The notes under the pieces: generated by a model
Seen by the model: only the letters and a program-made list of their open reading frames with translations
What the model was told of the DNA's origin: nothing
Database searches by the model: none
Translations under genes and position numbers: made by a program
Shown here: positions 37,144 to 49,568 of the stretch, in pieces
How positions within the stretch are numbered: position 1 is the stretch's first letter
Layout of the letters: each line of letters opens with the position of its first letter
Assembly (NCBI RefSeq): GCF_002953195.1
Contig: NZ_CP026377.1
Location: 2,046,001 to 2,110,000, forward strand
Source: Mixta gaviniae
GTDB lineage: Bacteria > Pseudomonadota > Gammaproteobacteria > Enterobacterales > Enterobacteriaceae
Direction of reading: 5' to 3'
DNA: 64,000 bases

Positions 37144-37971
37144 TTAATACATACGACGGGTCAGACCCATAATATCGAGGATCTTGGTGGCGATCTCCTC
37201 CACCGAATAGTTAGTGCTGTTGAGATAACGAATCTGGTGCGAGCGGAACAGCGCCTCTACTTCGCCTACCTCCAGCCGACACTGGCGCATCGAGGCGTAG
37301 CGGGTGTTTTCCGCACGCTCCTGCCGAATCGCCGCCAGCCGCTCCGGATCGATGGTCAGGCCGAATAGCTTGTGCTGATACGGCTTCAGCGCTGGCGGCA
37401 GCTTCAGGTTGTCCATATCGTCGGCGATAAAAGGATAATTCGCGGCGCGTACGCCGAACTGCATTGCCAGATAGAGGCTGGTGGGCGTTTTACCGCAGCG
37501 GGAGACGCCCAGCAAAATCACCTGCGCCTCATCCAGCCCGCGCAGGGAAATGCCGTCATCGTGCGCCAGGGCGTAATCGATCGCCGCGATGCGCGCGTCA
37601 TATTTGCCGAGATTGCTGGCAGTAAGGCCGTGGGTGCGGTGAGCAACCGGCGCCGGCGCCATGCCCAGCTCCTGCTGCAGCGGCGCGACCAGCGCCTGAA
37701 CGATATCCTGACAAAAGCCATCGCTTTGCAGGATCACCTCGCGCACCTCAGGCTGGACGATAGAGAAAAAGACCAGCGGACGCAGGCCGCTTTGCTGATA
37801 GATGGCGTTGATCTGCGCCTTCACCGCCTGCGCGCGCTGCACATTCTCCACGAAGGGCAGGGTAAAGCTGTTGGTGGCAACCGGAAACTGCGACAGCACC
37901 GCATGGCCCAGCACTTCAGCCGTAATGGCGGTCCCGTCGGAAATACAAAAAACGCTGCGTTCTGCCGTCAT
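37144..37971 (-). CDS. ppsR: PEP synthase regulatory kinase/pyrophosphorylase PpsR
   Basis: The 275-residue DUF299-family bifunctional enzyme switches PEP synthase off by ADP-dependent phosphorylation of a Thr and on by Pi-dependent dephosphorylation. The P-loop-like motif [11 protein letters not shown] begins at residue 155. Other conserved stretches are [24 protein letters not shown] at the N-terminus and [18 protein letters not shown] at the C-terminus. It is divergent from its target ppsA across a 488-base regulatory region, as in E. coli. Confidence 0.97.
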   Translation of the reverse strand: MTAERSVFCISDGTAITAEVLGHAVLSQFPVATNSFTLPFVENVQRAQAVKAQINAIYQQSGLRPLVFFSIVQPEVREVILQSDGFCQDIVQALVAPLQQELGMAPAPVAHRTHGLTASNLGKYDARIAAIDYALAHDDGISLRGLDEAQVILLGVSRCGKTPTSLYLAMQFGVRAANYPFIADDMDNLKLPPALKPYQHKLFGLTIDPERLAAIRQERAENTRYASMRQCRLEVGEVEALFRSHQIRYLNSTNYSVEEIATKILDIMGLTRRMY

Positions 37972-38459
37972 GTTTATTCTCTCTGTTGCAGGGTTAATTG
38001 AGCCTGGCGGATAACGTCAAAGAAGGCAATCGGCAATTTCCAGTCCTGTAAAACAAAAATTCCACCTTTAATTATTTTGAAATTTATTTTTTCAGAAAAT
38101 GCCGTCGCCGCCGCAATGGCATAAATAAATGAAATGCTGTTCCTGATGTCATTTATTTTCCGCGTTTTAACCGCGCGCCAAAAAAGTAAAAACGGCTACG
38201 GCGCGTTGCGCAACGGAATAAATCAGGTAAAACGCTTACATTAATTCATGCGTATGATTTTTAATAAGATAATTAAAATTATTTTTGTTGCGCAAATGGA
38301 ATAAAACAGGCGGAGTTTTCTTAAATTCGTTTTTTTTCGCCTGCTTGAACGATTCAACACTTTCGCTTTTGCAAGGCGCTGTGCCAGGCTGGATAAGCGT
38401 AATAAGCGCATTTTTTCGTTCTCTGTACCCCCTAACATCACCGTAAAAGGATTGTCTCA
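37972..38459. other. ppsR-ppsA divergent regulatory region
   Basis: 488 AT-rich bases with no supported gene beyond the Cra site annotated separately. The ppsA ribosome site AAAGGA is at its right end. Short ORFs here lack ribosome sites and look random. Confidence 0.5.
38343..38358. promoter_or_regulatory. Cra (FruR) site upstream of ppsA
   Basis: GCTTGAACGATTCAAC contains the palindrome TTGAA-CGA-TTCAA. On the other strand it reads GTTGAATCGTTCAAGC, nearly identical to the E. coli ppsA Cra site through which Cra activates gluconeogenesis. It lies about 105 bases before the ppsA start. Confidence 0.8.
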
Positions 38460-40832
<2,373 letters not shown>

Positions 40833-40861
40833 AAGATCCCTTAATAATGTCACTTAACGAT

Positions 40862-40886
40862 AAAGGCCGGAATTTCCGGCCTTTTT
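40862..40886 (+). terminator. Rho-independent terminator of ppsA
   Basis: AAAGGCCGGAA/TTCCGGCCTTT stem ends in T5, 30 bases after the ppsA stop. Confidence 0.92.
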
Positions 40887-40901
40887 ACTGGGCTTCAGAC
40901 A

Positions 40902-41007
40902 AAAAAAAAGCCCATCACATGGGATGGGCAAAGACTACACACAGCAATTCTTCACTTTACTCAGGGGAAAAAGGTTGTTTAAAAATCAGAGGTTTGATCC
41001 TAAACAT
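40902..41007 (-). ncRNA. rprA: RprA small regulatory RNA
   Basis: The minus strand carries, in order, a 5' stem (GTTTA...TAAAC), the single-stranded CCCCTGAGT stretch that base-pairs with the rpoS leader, the nearly invariant GAATTGCTGTGTGTAGTC block, and a terminator GCCCATC...GATGGGC followed by nine T. These match E. coli RprA block by block, and the predicted length of about 106 bases equals the E. coli RNA. Position between ppsA and ydiK is also conserved. RprA activates rpoS translation with Hfq. The 5' end is placed by the -10 element and is accurate only to a few bases. Confidence 0.93.
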
Positions 41008-41014
41008 GGCACTC

Positions 41015-41057
41015 ATAGTATTCAGCAAAGGGTTAGCCGTCTTTAAGAATCCTCTTA
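41015..41057 (-). promoter_or_regulatory. rprA promoter with RcsB box
   Basis: TACTAT (-10, 41015-41020) lies seven bases before the proposed RNA start. TAAGAGGATTCTTA (41044-41057), a near-perfect palindrome of the RcsB/RcsAB type (TAAGAATATTCTTA), is centred about 43 bases upstream of it, where RcsB activates rprA in E. coli. Confidence 0.75.
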
Positions 41058-41217
41058 TTAGTTAACCACTGATAATATTTTGTCGGGGGTAACCCGCTAT
41101 TTCGCCAAAAAAACTGTGGCATAAGTAATCAATTTCGCGCTGGCACTACCCCAAAAGGCGTAAAGCGGCGATTAAAGATAAATAACGTTAATAAAAGTCT
41201 GTTGGCAGGAAAGGGTT

Positions 41218-41248
41218 AAAAAATGCCGGACGGCGGGCGCCGTCCGGC
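41218..41248 (-). terminator. Rho-independent terminator of ydiK
   Basis: On the minus strand GCCGGACGGC-GCCC-GCCGTCCGGC (41225-41248) is followed by ATTTTTT. Confidence 0.9.
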
Positions 41249-41259
41249 AGCAGGATTGA

Positions 41260-42390
41260 TCAGTGCGCGGAGCCGCTTTGCTTCACTTCTTCTTCATGCT
41301 CAGCCAGTTCCTCCACTACATCTTCAGGATCTTCATGCGGCATCGGCGCCTCATGCATCCACACTGAGACCAGACGATAGGAGACCGCCAGCACCACCGG
41401 GCCGATAAACAGGCCGATCATGCCGAAGGCGACCAGCCCACCGATTACGCCGGAGAGGATCAGAATCATCGGCAAATCGGCGCCCATGCGGATCAGCACC
41501 GGACGCAGCACGTTATCCAGCGTGCCAACAACGCAGCTCCAGACCAGCAGCACCGTGCCCCAGGTCGTATCGCCGCTCCAGTAGAGCCAGATTACCGCCG
41601 GGATCAGCACCGGCAGTGGCCCGGCCTGCACCAGGCAGAACAGGATCATCAGCACCGTCAGCAGCGTGGCGTAAGGAATGCCCGAAATGGCCAGGCCGAT
41701 GCCGCCCAGTACGCCCTGGACCAGCGCGGTTACCACCACGCCCAGCGCCACCGCGCGGATCGCCTGGCCGGCCAGCAGCACTGCCGCGTCGCCGCGCCGT
41801 GAAGCGAGGCGGAAAGCGAAGTGGCGAATGCCATTGCCTACCTGCTCGCCGCGCCAGAAGAGCAGGATGCTGAACAGCAGCATCAGGCCGAGGTGCAGCA
41901 GAAAACGGCCGAAATGGCCCGCCTGCGCGACGAAAAAGCCGGTGGTGCGGCCGACGTAAGGCTGCACTTTGGCCATCAGCGCGCTGCCGCCGCCATCCAG
42001 CAGCAGGTGATAGCTGGCGTACAGCTTACTGCCGACCAGCGGGATATCATGCAGCCAGTTCAGCTGCGGCGGATGTAAATGGCCGGAGGTGGCCCAGGCG
42101 ACAATCGGCCCGACATTATCAATCAGGCTGTTAACCAGCAGCGCGACCGGAATAATAAACAGCAGCAGCAGGATCAGCGTCATGGCGATAATCGCCAGCG
42201 TTCGCCGTCCCCAGAGCAGCGCCTGCAGCTTCAGCATCAGCGGCCAGGTGGCGATAACCACCATGCTCGCCCAGGCGAAGCCGAGGATAAAGGGCTGTAC
42301 TACCCAGAAACAGGCGACAATCATCAGCAGGATGAACATCAGAGAGAAAAGAATTTGGGTTAAATCCATTTCCTGTTGCAGTTTTCTCAT
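41260..42390 (-). CDS. ydiK: AI-2E family transporter YdiK
   Basis: The 376-residue inner-membrane protein has seven to eight helices and the AI-2E (PF01594) signatures VVQPFILGFAWASMVVIATWP, LRPVLIRMGADLPMILILSGVIGGLVAFGMIGLFIGPVVLAVSYRL. It ends in an acidic cytoplasmic tail (HEDPEDVVEELAEHEEEVKQ). It is orthologous to E. coli YdiK, whose substrate is unknown. The start is uncertain: ATG 42390 has AAGGAT 13 bases upstream, and ATG 42369 has AGGA too close. The rprA-ydiK arrangement is conserved with E. coli. Confidence 0.95.
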   Translation of the reverse strand: MRKLQQEMDLTQILFSLMFILLMIVACFWVVQPFILGFAWASMVVIATWPLMLKLQALLWGRRTLAIIAMTLILLLLFIIPVALLVNSLIDNVGPIVAWATSGHLHPPQLNWLHDIPLVGSKLYASYHLLLDGGGSALMAKVQPYVGRTTGFFVAQAGHFGRFLLHLGLMLLFSILLFWRGEQVGNGIRHFAFRLASRRGDAAVLLAGQAIRAVALGVVVTALVQGVLGGIGLAISGIPYATLLTVLMILFCLVQAGPLPVLIPAVIWLYWSGDTTWGTVLLVWSCVVGTLDNVLRPVLIRMGADLPMILILSGVIGGLVAFGMIGLFIGPVVLAVSYRLVSVWMHEAPMPHEDPEDVVEELAEHEEEVKQSGSAH

Positions 42391-42608
42391 ACGAAAAAAA
42401 GATCCTTAATTTGAGCCTTGCCATCGTCAGCGGCCCCGTGCCGCCCAACCTCTAATAATGCGGGATTTCTTCACGTTGCGACAGTAGCGCGCGGCGGAAG
42501 TTTTTACCTTTCCTGAAAAAACAGCGGCTCATAAAAAAATGTGATACAACGAGAATCAGCAACAAAAACAGCAAGCGCAAACGATACACAACATTTGGTC
42601 ACCCGATA

Positions 42609-45600
42609 ATGATCCCACAGATTTCTCAGGCGCCGGGCCTCGTGCAGCTGGTGCTTTCATTTCTGGACACGCTGAAACAGCGCGGTTTCACCGGTGATAC
42701 GGCCACCAGCTATGCCGACCGTCTCACCCTGTCCACCGATAACAGTATTTACCAACTTTTGCCGGACGCGGTGCTTTTTCCACGATCCACCGCCGATGTG
42801 GCGCTGATCGCCAGCGTCGCCGCCAGCCCGGCGTTCGCCAGCCTGACCTTCGCCCCGCGCGGCGGCGGCACCGGCACCAACGGCCAGTCGCTGAATCAGG
42901 GCATCGTGGTGGATATGTCGCGCTATATGAATCGTATCCTGGAGGTGAACCCCGAACAGGGCTGGGTGCGCGTCGAAGCTGGCGTGATTAAAGATCAGCT
43001 CAATGCCTATCTCAAGCCGCTGGGCTACTTCTTTTCGCCGGAGCTGTCCACCAGCAACCGTGCCACGCTGGGCGGGATGATCAACACCGACGCCTCCGGA
43101 CAGGGGTCGCTGGTGTATGGCAAAACCTCCGATCACGTGCTGGGGCTGCGCGCGGTGCTGCTGGGTGGCGATATTCTCGATACCCGCGCCATGCCGATAG
43201 GCCTGGCGGAGCAGCTGGCGCAGGAGCAGACGCCGGAAGGGCGTATCTATCACACCGTGCTTTCCCGCTGCCGCGAGCAGCGCGATCTGATTACCGAAAA
43301 ATTCCCGCCGCTGAATCGCTTTCTGACCGGGTACGATCTGCGTCACGTGCTGAGCGACGATCTGCAAACGTTCGATTTAACCCGCATTCTCTGCGGCGCC
43401 GAAGGGACGCTGGCCTTTATCAGTGAAGCGCGCCTGAACATTACGCCGCTGCCTGCGGTGCGCCGGCTGGTCAACATCAAATATGACTCGTTCGATTCCG
43501 CGCTGCGCAATGCGCCGCTGATGGTGGAGGCGAAAGCGCTATCGGTGGAGACAGTCGATTCGAAAGTGCTGAACCTGGCGCGCGAGGATATCGTCTGGCA
43601 TTCGGTGCGCGAACTGATCACTGACGTACCGGGCAAAGAGATGCTCGGCATCAATATCGTCGAGTTCGCCGGCGACGACGCGCCGCTGATCGATGCGCGG
43701 GTCGCCGCGCTCTGCGAGCGTCTCGACGCGCTGATGGCGCAGCGTCAGGGCGGCATCATCGGCTATCAGCTCTGCAACGATATCGGCGCCATTGAGCGCA
43801 TCTATAACATGCGTAAAAAGGCGGTGGGCCTGCTGGGCAACGCCAAAGGGCGTGCCAAGCCGATCCCCTTCGTCGAGGATACGGCGGTGCCGCCGGCGCG
43901 GCTGGCGGACTATATCGTCGAATTCCGCGCGCTGCTCGACGGGCATGGGCTCAATTACGGCATGTTCGGCCACGTCGATGCCGGGGTGCTGCATGTGCGT
44001 CCGGCGCTGGATATGTGCGATCCGCAGCAGGAGCTGCTGATGAAACAGATCTCCGACGAAGTGGTGGCGCTGACGGCGCGCTATGGCGGCCTGCTGTGGG
44101 GCGAACATGGCAAAGGCTTTCGCGCCCAATACAGCCCGGCATTTTTCGGCGAGGTGCTGTATGAAGAGCTGCGCCGCATTAAGGCGGCGTTCGATCCTGA
44201 CAACCGCCTCAACCCCGGCAAAATATGTACGCCGCTCGGCGTCGACGACCCGATGATGCAGGTCGACAGCGTGACGCGCGGCTACTATGACCGTCAGATC
44301 CCGCTTGAGGTGCGCAATGACTGGCGCGGCGCGCTGGAGTGCAACGGCAACGGACTCTGCTTTAACTTCGATGCGCGCAGCCCGATGTGCCCGTCGATGA
44401 AGATCACCCGCAACCGTATTCACTCGCCGAAAGGGCGCGCCACGCTGACGCGCGAGTGGCTGCGTCTGCTGGCGGAGAAGGGCGTCGATCCGCTGGCGCT
44501 GGAGCGGCAGCTCCCGGAATCGGCCATCAGCCTGCGCGGGCTGATCGCGCGCACCCGCAACAGCTGGTATGCGCGCAAAGGGGAGTATGACTTTTCCCAC
44601 GAGGTGAAAGAGGCGATGTCCGGCTGCCTCGCCTGTAAGGCCTGTTCGACGCAGTGCCCGATTAAAATTGACGTACCGGCATTTCGCTCGCGCTTTCTGC
44701 AGCTCTACCACACCCGCTATCTGCGTCCGGTCGGCGATCACCTGGTGGCGGCGGTGGAAAACTACGCGCCGGTGATGGCGCGCGCGCCGCGTGCGTTTAA
44801 CTTCTTCCTGCGCCAGCCCTGGGTGCGCAGCCTCAGCCAGCGCCATATCGGCATGGTCGATCTGCCGCTGTTCTCCACGCCGACGCTGAAACAGCAGCTG
44901 GCGGGCCACCCGGCGGCGGCGACCACGCTGGAGCAGCTGGAGCAGCTTGATGCCGCGCAGCGCGAAAACACGGTGCTGGTGGTGCAGGACCCCTTTACCA
45001 GCTATTACGAAGCGCAGCTGGTGGCGGATTTTGTGCGCCTGATAGAGAAACTGGGTTACCGGCCGGTGCTGCTGCCATTCTCCCCTAACGGCAAGGCGCA
45101 GCATATCAAAGGCTTCCTGAAGCGGTTCGCCCGTACCGCGCAAAAAACAGCTGACTTCCTGAACCGGCTGGCGCAGCTGGGAATGCCGCTGGTCGGCGTC
45201 GATCCGGCGCTGGTGCTGTGCTACCGCGATGAGTATAAGCAGACGCTGGGCGACCGACGGGGCGATTTCCACGTGCAGCTGGTGCATGAATGGCTGCATC
45301 AGGCGCTGGCGTCACGCGATATCCAGACGCCGGCCGGCGAGGCCTGGTATCTGTTTGCCCACTGTACCGAGGTCACCGCGCTGCCCGCCACCCCGGATCA
45401 ATGGGCGGCAATCTTTGCTCGCTTCGGCGCCCGGCTGGAGAATATCAACGTCGGCTGCTGCGGCATGGCGGGTACCTATGGCCACGAGGCGAAAAACCTT
45501 GAGAACTCGCTGGGGATCTATGAACTGTCGTGGCATCCGCAGCTGCAGAGGCTGCCACGCCAGCGCTGCCTGGCCACCGGCTACTCCTGCCGCAGCCAGG

Positions 45601-45665
45601 TGAAGCGCATCGAAGGCAACGGCATGCGTCATCCGCTGCAGGCGCTGCTGGAGCTGATGCCATGA
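42609..45665 (+). CDS. ydiJ: FAD-linked D-2-hydroxyglutarate dehydrogenase-type oxidase YdiJ
   Basis: The 1018-residue fusion protein has an FAD-binding PCMH domain (about 50-270, with [25 protein letters not shown]) and a glycolate-oxidase/D-lactate-dehydrogenase C-domain (to about 550, with [12 protein letters not shown] and [19 protein letters not shown]). Next comes a [4Fe-4S] ferredoxin segment ([18 protein letters not shown], about 675-692). Last is a CCG-type domain ending with [14 protein letters not shown]. Orthologous to E. coli YdiJ, reported to oxidise D-2-hydroxyglutarate. It overlaps menI by four bases (ATGA), so the two are co-translated. Confidence 0.96.
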   Translation: MIPQISQAPGLVQLVLSFLDTLKQRGFTGDTATSYADRLTLSTDNSIYQLLPDAVLFPRSTADVALIASVAASPAFASLTFAPRGGGTGTNGQSLNQGIVVDMSRYMNRILEVNPEQGWVRVEAGVIKDQLNAYLKPLGYFFSPELSTSNRATLGGMINTDASGQGSLVYGKTSDHVLGLRAVLLGGDILDTRAMPIGLAEQLAQEQTPEGRIYHTVLSRCREQRDLITEKFPPLNRFLTGYDLRHVLSDDLQTFDLTRILCGAEGTLAFISEARLNITPLPAVRRLVNIKYDSFDSALRNAPLMVEAKALSVETVDSKVLNLAREDIVWHSVRELITDVPGKEMLGINIVEFAGDDAPLIDARVAALCERLDALMAQRQGGIIGYQLCNDIGAIERIYNMRKKAVGLLGNAKGRAKPIPFVEDTAVPPARLADYIVEFRALLDGHGLNYGMFGHVDAGVLHVRPALDMCDPQQELLMKQISDEVVALTARYGGLLWGEHGKGFRAQYSPAFFGEVLYEELRRIKAAFDPDNRLNPGKICTPLGVDDPMMQVDSVTRGYYDRQIPLEVRNDWRGALECNGNGLCFNFDARSPMCPSMKITRNRIHSPKGRATLTREWLRLLAEKGVDPLALERQLPESAISLRGLIARTRNSWYARKGEYDFSHEVKEAMSGCLACKACSTQCPIKIDVPAFRSRFLQLYHTRYLRPVGDHLVAAVENYAPVMARAPRAFNFFLRQPWVRSLSQRHIGMVDLPLFSTPTLKQQLAGHPAAATTLEQLEQLDAAQRENTVLVVQDPFTSYYEAQLVADFVRLIEKLGYRPVLLPFSPNGKAQHIKGFLKRFARTAQKTADFLNRLAQLGMPLVGVDPALVLCYRDEYKQTLGDRRGDFHVQLVHEWLHQALASRDIQTPAGEAWYLFAHCTEVTALPATPDQWAAIFARFGARLENINVGCCGMAGTYGHEAKNLENSLGIYELSWHPQLQRLPRQRCLATGYSCRSQVKRIEGNGMRHPLQALLELMP

Positions 45666-46096
45666 GCATCTGGAAACGGCAGGCGACGCTGGCAGCGATC
45701 AACGCGCGCAGCGTCGGGAATCTGGTTGGCCATTTGGGCATTCGCTTTACCGCGCTGTCAGACAATGAACTGGAGGCGGTGATGCCGGTGGATGAACGGA
45801 CCTGTCAGCCGTTCGGCCTGCTGCACGGCGGCGCGTCGGCGGCGCTGGCGGAGACGCTGGGATCGATGGCGGGTTATCTCTGTACTGAAGGCGAGGAGAC
45901 GCTGGTCGGGCTGGAGATTAACGCCAGCCACCTGCGCGCGGTGCGCGCAGGTGAGGTGCGCGGACGCTGTCGTCCGCTGCAGCTGGGCCGCACCCATCAG
46001 GTCTGGCAGATTGAAATCTTCGACAGCCAGCAACGTCTCTGCTGCAGCGCCCGGCTCTCGACGGCGATAAGGCAGCCGGCGGCGAAACAGGCGTAA
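45662..46096 (+). CDS. menI: 1,4-dihydroxy-2-naphthoyl-CoA hydrolase MenI
   Basis: The 144-residue hotdog-fold thioesterase (YdiI) acts in menaquinone synthesis. The conserved active-site segment is [23 protein letters not shown], with the catalytic Glu at residue 64 by alignment to E. coli. It continues with [22 protein letters not shown]. The ATG at 45662 overlaps the ydiJ stop. The longer reading frame extending upstream runs inside ydiJ and is not the gene. It is convergent with the Fur-boxed gene, four bases apart. Confidence 0.95.
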   Translation: MSIWKRQATLAAINARSVGNLVGHLGIRFTALSDNELEAVMPVDERTCQPFGLLHGGASAALAETLGSMAGYLCTEGEETLVGLEINASHLRAVRAGEVRGRCRPLQLGRTHQVWQIEIFDSQQRLCCSARLSTAIRQPAAKQA

Positions 46097-46099
46097 AGG

Positions 46100-46504
46100 C
46101 TACCAGATCCAGGCGGCGTGTTTGACGAAATCGCTCTGCAGCGCGGTGGCTTTTTCCCAGTCGCCGCTCATCATCAGCTGACGGCAGAGCAGGCTCAGCG
46201 AATGGCGTGCCAGCTGGCACGCCTGCATGCGGAACAGCCGCTCGCGCGCGTTATTATTGATCTCCTGCAGCAGCCGGTGATGCAGTTTGCCCAGCGCGTG
46301 CAGATAACTTTGCTCATCGCCATTGAGCTGGCAGAGTTCGGCCATATCTAAACAGGTGTCGTTAAAATTACGCAGCTGATCGAGCGAGCAGTCAGGGCGA
46401 TTCAGTTTGGCCTGCGCCAGGTAGAAATCGACCGTACTGTCGCGCACGGCAAACTTATACTCATCAATTTTGTACTGTAGCCAGGCATTGATGGAAACGT
46501 TCAT
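46100..46504 (-). CDS. Iron-regulated hypothetical helical protein
   Basis: The 134-residue protein is soluble, predicted all-helical and without signal or membrane segment: MNVSINAWLQYKIDEYKFAVRDSTVDFYLAQAKLN..., with four Cys spread along it (NDTCLDMAELC, QACQLARH, LLCRQL) and a WIW C-terminus. I do not recognise the family. GGGTGAAG precedes the ATG. A near-perfect Fur box overlaps its promoter, so it is expected to be induced by iron starvation. Being beside the suf operon, which serves Fe-S assembly under iron limitation, it could be an iron-stress accessory factor. That is inference. Confidence 0.75.
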   Translation of the reverse strand: MNVSINAWLQYKIDEYKFAVRDSTVDFYLAQAKLNRPDCSLDQLRNFNDTCLDMAELCQLNGDEQSYLHALGKLHHRLLQEINNNARERLFRMQACQLARHSLSLLCRQLMMSGDWEKATALQSDFVKHAAWIW

Positions 46505-46520
46505 GCTTCACCCGTGGCGT

Positions 46521-46564
46521 GTTAATGATAATCATTATCATAATAAAATCGGTTCAGGTTGCAA
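46521..46564 (-). promoter_or_regulatory. Promoter with near-perfect Fur box
   Basis: GTTAATGATAATCATTATC (46521-46539) differs from the 19-bp Fur consensus at one position. On the minus strand TTGCAA (46559-46564) and TATGAT (46537-46542) are 16 bases apart, and the Fur box covers the -10 and the likely start site of the 46504 gene. Confidence 0.85.
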
Positions 46565-46789
46565 TGGCGATAAAGAAGAATTTATCCATTAATGCTGCCT
46601 GTCGATAAAATCGGCAATAACAATCCTCTTCGCCGTCAGGAAGCGTAAAATAACGGCAACGGGGATTTAATGCAGCGGATGCTTTTTAACAGAATGATTT
46701 TCCACTATTATTCTCCGCCCTGGCGGGCACTGTCGCTCTTCCGGCAAACTGTCTGGCAGGGACTATCCTTAATAAACCGGCATGAAAAA

Positions 46790-46875
46790 GGACGTTTTGC
46801 GCTTATCCCTGCAAAACAAGAGGTTGAAGCAATTACCATTATCACTACCATAGTGGGATAGGCCGCCAGGCATCG
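46790..46875 (+). promoter_or_regulatory. suf operon control region
   Basis: The last 100 bases before sufA contain TTACCATTATC (a Fur half-box-like sequence, about 46836-46846). An element near 46806-46831 (TTATCCCTGCAAAACAAGAGGTTGAA) partly resembles the IscR type 2 site. E. coli suf is controlled by Fur, IscR and OxyR. The exact sites here are tentative. The rest of the 390-base gap between 46505 and 46894 holds no gene I can support. Confidence 0.4.
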
Positions 46876-46894
46876 CATCGCGAGGTAATAAACT

Positions 46895-47269
46895 ATGCAA
46901 TCTGCAAATCCGGCATCTTTCTCTCCAGATGAGTTCGTCTGGAAGGGTCTGACCTTAACTGACAGCGCGGCGCAGCAAATCAAAACGCTTGCCGCTAACG
47001 ATCCGCATGTAAAAGGGCTGCGACTGGGCGTGAAACAGTCGGGCTGCGCGGGCTTCGGCTACATCATGGACCTGGTGAAAGAACCAGCGGAAGACGATCT
47101 GCTGTTTACCCATCAGGGCGCAACGCTGTACGTGCCGCTGCAGGCGATGCCGTTTATTGACGGCACGCAGGTCGATTTTGTGCGCGAAGGTCTGAATCAG
47201 GTATTTAAATTCAATAACCCTAAAGCTCAGCACGCCTGCGGTTGTGGCGAGAGCTTTGGCGTCGAGTAA
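46895..47269 (+). CDS. sufA: A-type Fe-S carrier protein SufA
   Basis: The 124-residue HesB/IscA-family protein has the three conserved cysteines Cys51 ([10 protein letters not shown]), Cys115 and Cys117 (HACGCGESF). It receives [Fe-S] clusters from SufBCD and delivers them to apo-targets. It is the first gene of sufABCDSE. GCGAGG precedes the ATG. The gap to sufB is seven bases. Confidence 0.98.
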   Translation: MQSANPASFSPDEFVWKGLTLTDSAAQQIKTLAANDPHVKGLRLGVKQSGCAGFGYIMDLVKEPAEDDLLFTHQGATLYVPLQAMPFIDGTQVDFVREGLNQVFKFNNPKAQHACGCGESFGVE

Positions 47270-47276
47270 CATTGCT

Positions 47277-48773
47277 ATGTCCCGAAACAGTGAAGCATCA
47301 GATGACGTACAAATCTGGGAAGGCGGCCGACAGAATTATAAGGAAGGCTTCTTTACCCACCTGCAGACCGACGAGCTGGCGCATGGCATCAGCGAAGAGG
47401 TGGTGCGCGCCATTTCCGCCAAGCGCAACGAGCCGGCGTGGATGCTCGAATTCCGCCTGAAGGCGTATGAAGCCTGGCTGCAAATGGAAGAGCCGCACTG
47501 GCTGAAAGCCCATTACGATAAGCTCGACTATCAGGATTACAGTTACTACTCGGCACCCTCCTGCGGCAACTGCGACGACAGCTGCGCCTCGGAGCCGGGC
47601 GCGACGCAAACCTCCGGCGCGCAGGCGAGCAGCAGCTATCTGACGCAGGAAGTGGAAAAAGCGTTCGATCAGCTTGGCGTGCCGGTGCGCGAAGGCAAAG
47701 AGGTGGCGGTCGACGCCATTTTCGACTCCGTCTCCGTGGCCACCACCTATCGCCATAAGCTGGCGGAGCAGGGCATTATCTTCTGCTCCTTCGGCGAAGC
47801 GATTCAGGAACATCCGGAGCTGGTGCAGAAATACCTCGGCACCGTGGTGCCGCACAACGATAACTTCTTCGCCGCGCTTAACTCGGCGGTCGCTTCCGAC
47901 GGCACCTTCGTCTATATCCCGAAAGGGGTGCGCTGCCCGATGGAGCTTTCCACCTACTTCCGCATCAACGCGGCGAAAACCGGTCAGTTCGAGCGCACCA
48001 TTCTGATTGCCGATGAAGATAGCTACGTCAGCTATATCGAAGGCTGCTCGGCGCCGGTGCGCGACAGCTATCAGCTGCATGCGGCGGTGGTGGAAGTGAT
48101 CATCCACAAAAATGCCGAAGTGAAATACTCCACGGTGCAGAACTGGTTCCCGGGCGGCGAGGGCGAAGGCGGTATCCTCAACTTCGTGACCAAGCGCGCA
48201 CTGTGCGAAGGCGAAAACAGCAAGATGTCATGGACGCAGTCGGAAACCGGCTCGGCAATCACCTGGAAATACCCCAGCGTGATCCTGCGCGGCGATAACT
48301 CCATCGGCGAGTTCTACTCCGTCGCGCTGACCAGCGGCCGCCAGCAGGCGGATACCGGCACCAAGATGATCCATATCGGCAAAAACACCAAGTCGACGAT
48401 TATTTCCAAAGGGATCTCCGCCGGCAAAAGTCAGAACACCTACCGTGGCCTGGTGAAAATCATGCCGACGGCGACTAACGCCCGTAACTTTACCCAGTGC
48501 GACTCGATGCTGATCGGCCCGGACTGCGGCGCGCATACTTTCCCGTATGTGGAGACGCGCAATAACACCGCGCAGCTGGAGCATGAAGCCACCACGTCGC
48601 GCATCGGCGAAGATCAGCTGTTCTACTGCCTGCAGCGCGGCATCAGCGAAGAAGATGCGATCTCAATGATCGTCAACGGCTTCTGTAAGGATGTCTTCTC
48701 CGAGCTGCCGCTGGAATTCGCCGTCGAGGCGCAAAAGCTGCTGGCCATCAGTCTGGAACACAGCGTCGGTTAA
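47277..48773 (+). CDS. sufB: Fe-S scaffold protein SufB
   Basis: The 498-residue scaffold subunit of SufBC2D begins [17 protein letters not shown]. The start at 47277 fits homologues. An upstream in-frame ATG at 47244 lies inside sufA. The cluster-related Cys equivalent to E. coli Cys405 (FTQCDSML) and the next Cys (GPDCGAHTF) are kept. The Cys that follows in E. coli (FPYVECRNN) is Thr here (FPYVETRNN). The core beta-helix region [36 protein letters not shown] is unchanged. Confidence 0.98.
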   Translation: MSRNSEASDDVQIWEGGRQNYKEGFFTHLQTDELAHGISEEVVRAISAKRNEPAWMLEFRLKAYEAWLQMEEPHWLKAHYDKLDYQDYSYYSAPSCGNCDDSCASEPGATQTSGAQASSSYLTQEVEKAFDQLGVPVREGKEVAVDAIFDSVSVATTYRHKLAEQGIIFCSFGEAIQEHPELVQKYLGTVVPHNDNFFAALNSAVASDGTFVYIPKGVRCPMELSTYFRINAAKTGQFERTILIADEDSYVSYIEGCSAPVRDSYQLHAAVVEVIIHKNAEVKYSTVQNWFPGGEGEGGILNFVTKRALCEGENSKMSWTQSETGSAITWKYPSVILRGDNSIGEFYSVALTSGRQQADTGTKMIHIGKNTKSTIISKGISAGKSQNTYRGLVKIMPTATNARNFTQCDSMLIGPDCGAHTFPYVETRNNTAQLEHEATTSRIGEDQLFYCLQRGISEEDAISMIVNGFCKDVFSELPLEFAVEAQKLLAISLEHSVG

Positions 48774-48821
48774 CGCCGGCGTTATCTGCATCGTTGCCTG
48801 CGGGCAAGCGAAGGACAAAAC

Positions 48822-49568
48822 ATGTTAAGCATTAAAGATTTACAGGTAAGCATTGAAGATAAGGCCATCCTGCGCGGCCTGGATTTAGAGATCAAGCCGG
48901 GCGAAGTGCATGCCATCATGGGGCCGAACGGCTCCGGCAAAAGCACGCTTTCCGCTACGCTGGCAGGCCGCGAAGAGTATGAAATCGTTGGCGGTTCAGT
49001 GGCGTTTAAGGGCAAGGATCTGCTGGAGCTGTCGCCGGAAGAGCGCGCCGGCGAAGGCATCTTTATGGCTTTCCAGTATCCGGTCGAGATCCCGGGCGTC
49101 AGCAACCAGTTCTTCCTGCAGACCGCGGTAAACGCGGTGCGTAAATACCGTGGCCAGGGCGAACTGGATCGTTTCGACTTCCAGGACTTTATCGAAGAGA
49201 AGATCGACATGTTGAAGATGCCGGAAGATTTGCTGACCCGTTCAGTGAACGTCGGCTTCTCCGGCGGCGAGAAAAAACGCAACGACATTCTGCAGATGGC
49301 GGCGCTGGAGCCGGATCTCTGCATTCTCGATGAAACCGACTCCGGTCTCGATATCGATGCGCTGAAAATCGTCTCTAACGGTGTGAACTCGCTGCGCGAC
49401 GGCAAGCGCGCTTTTATTATCGTCACGCATTACCAGCGTATCCTCGACTACATCAAGCCTGATTACGTGCATGTGCTGTATCAGGGCAAAATCGTGAAAT
49501 CTGGCGACTTTACGCTGGTGAAACAGCTGGAGGAGCAAGGCTATGGCTGGCTTACCGACCAGGAGTGA
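48822..49568 (+). CDS. sufC: Fe-S assembly ATPase SufC
   Basis: The 248-residue ABC-type ATPase has Walker A GPNGSGKST, signature FSGGEKKRNDILQM, Walker B CILDETDSGLDIDAL and switch His in IIVTHYQR. Soluble partner of SufB and SufD, it drives the conformational change needed for cluster assembly. It overlaps sufD by 26 bases, indicating coupled translation. Confidence 0.98.
   Translation: MLSIKDLQVSIEDKAILRGLDLEIKPGEVHAIMGPNGSGKSTLSATLAGREEYEIVGGSVAFKGKDLLELSPEERAGEGIFMAFQYPVEIPGVSNQFFLQTAVNAVRKYRGQGELDRFDFQDFIEEKIDMLKMPEDLLTRSVNVGFSGGEKKRNDILQMAALEPDLCILDETDSGLDIDALKIVSNGVNSLRDGKRAFIIVTHYQRILDYIKPDYVHVLYQGKIVKSGDFTLVKQLEEQGYGWLTDQE

Noticed and set aside
43539..45299. Open frame of 586 codons opposite ydiJ
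   Set aside because: Arg/His/Gln-rich composition is typical of antisense frames of GC-rich genes.
46670..46861. Frame of 63 codons in front of sufA
   Set aside because: It lies across the suf control region with weak start context and no homologue recognised.
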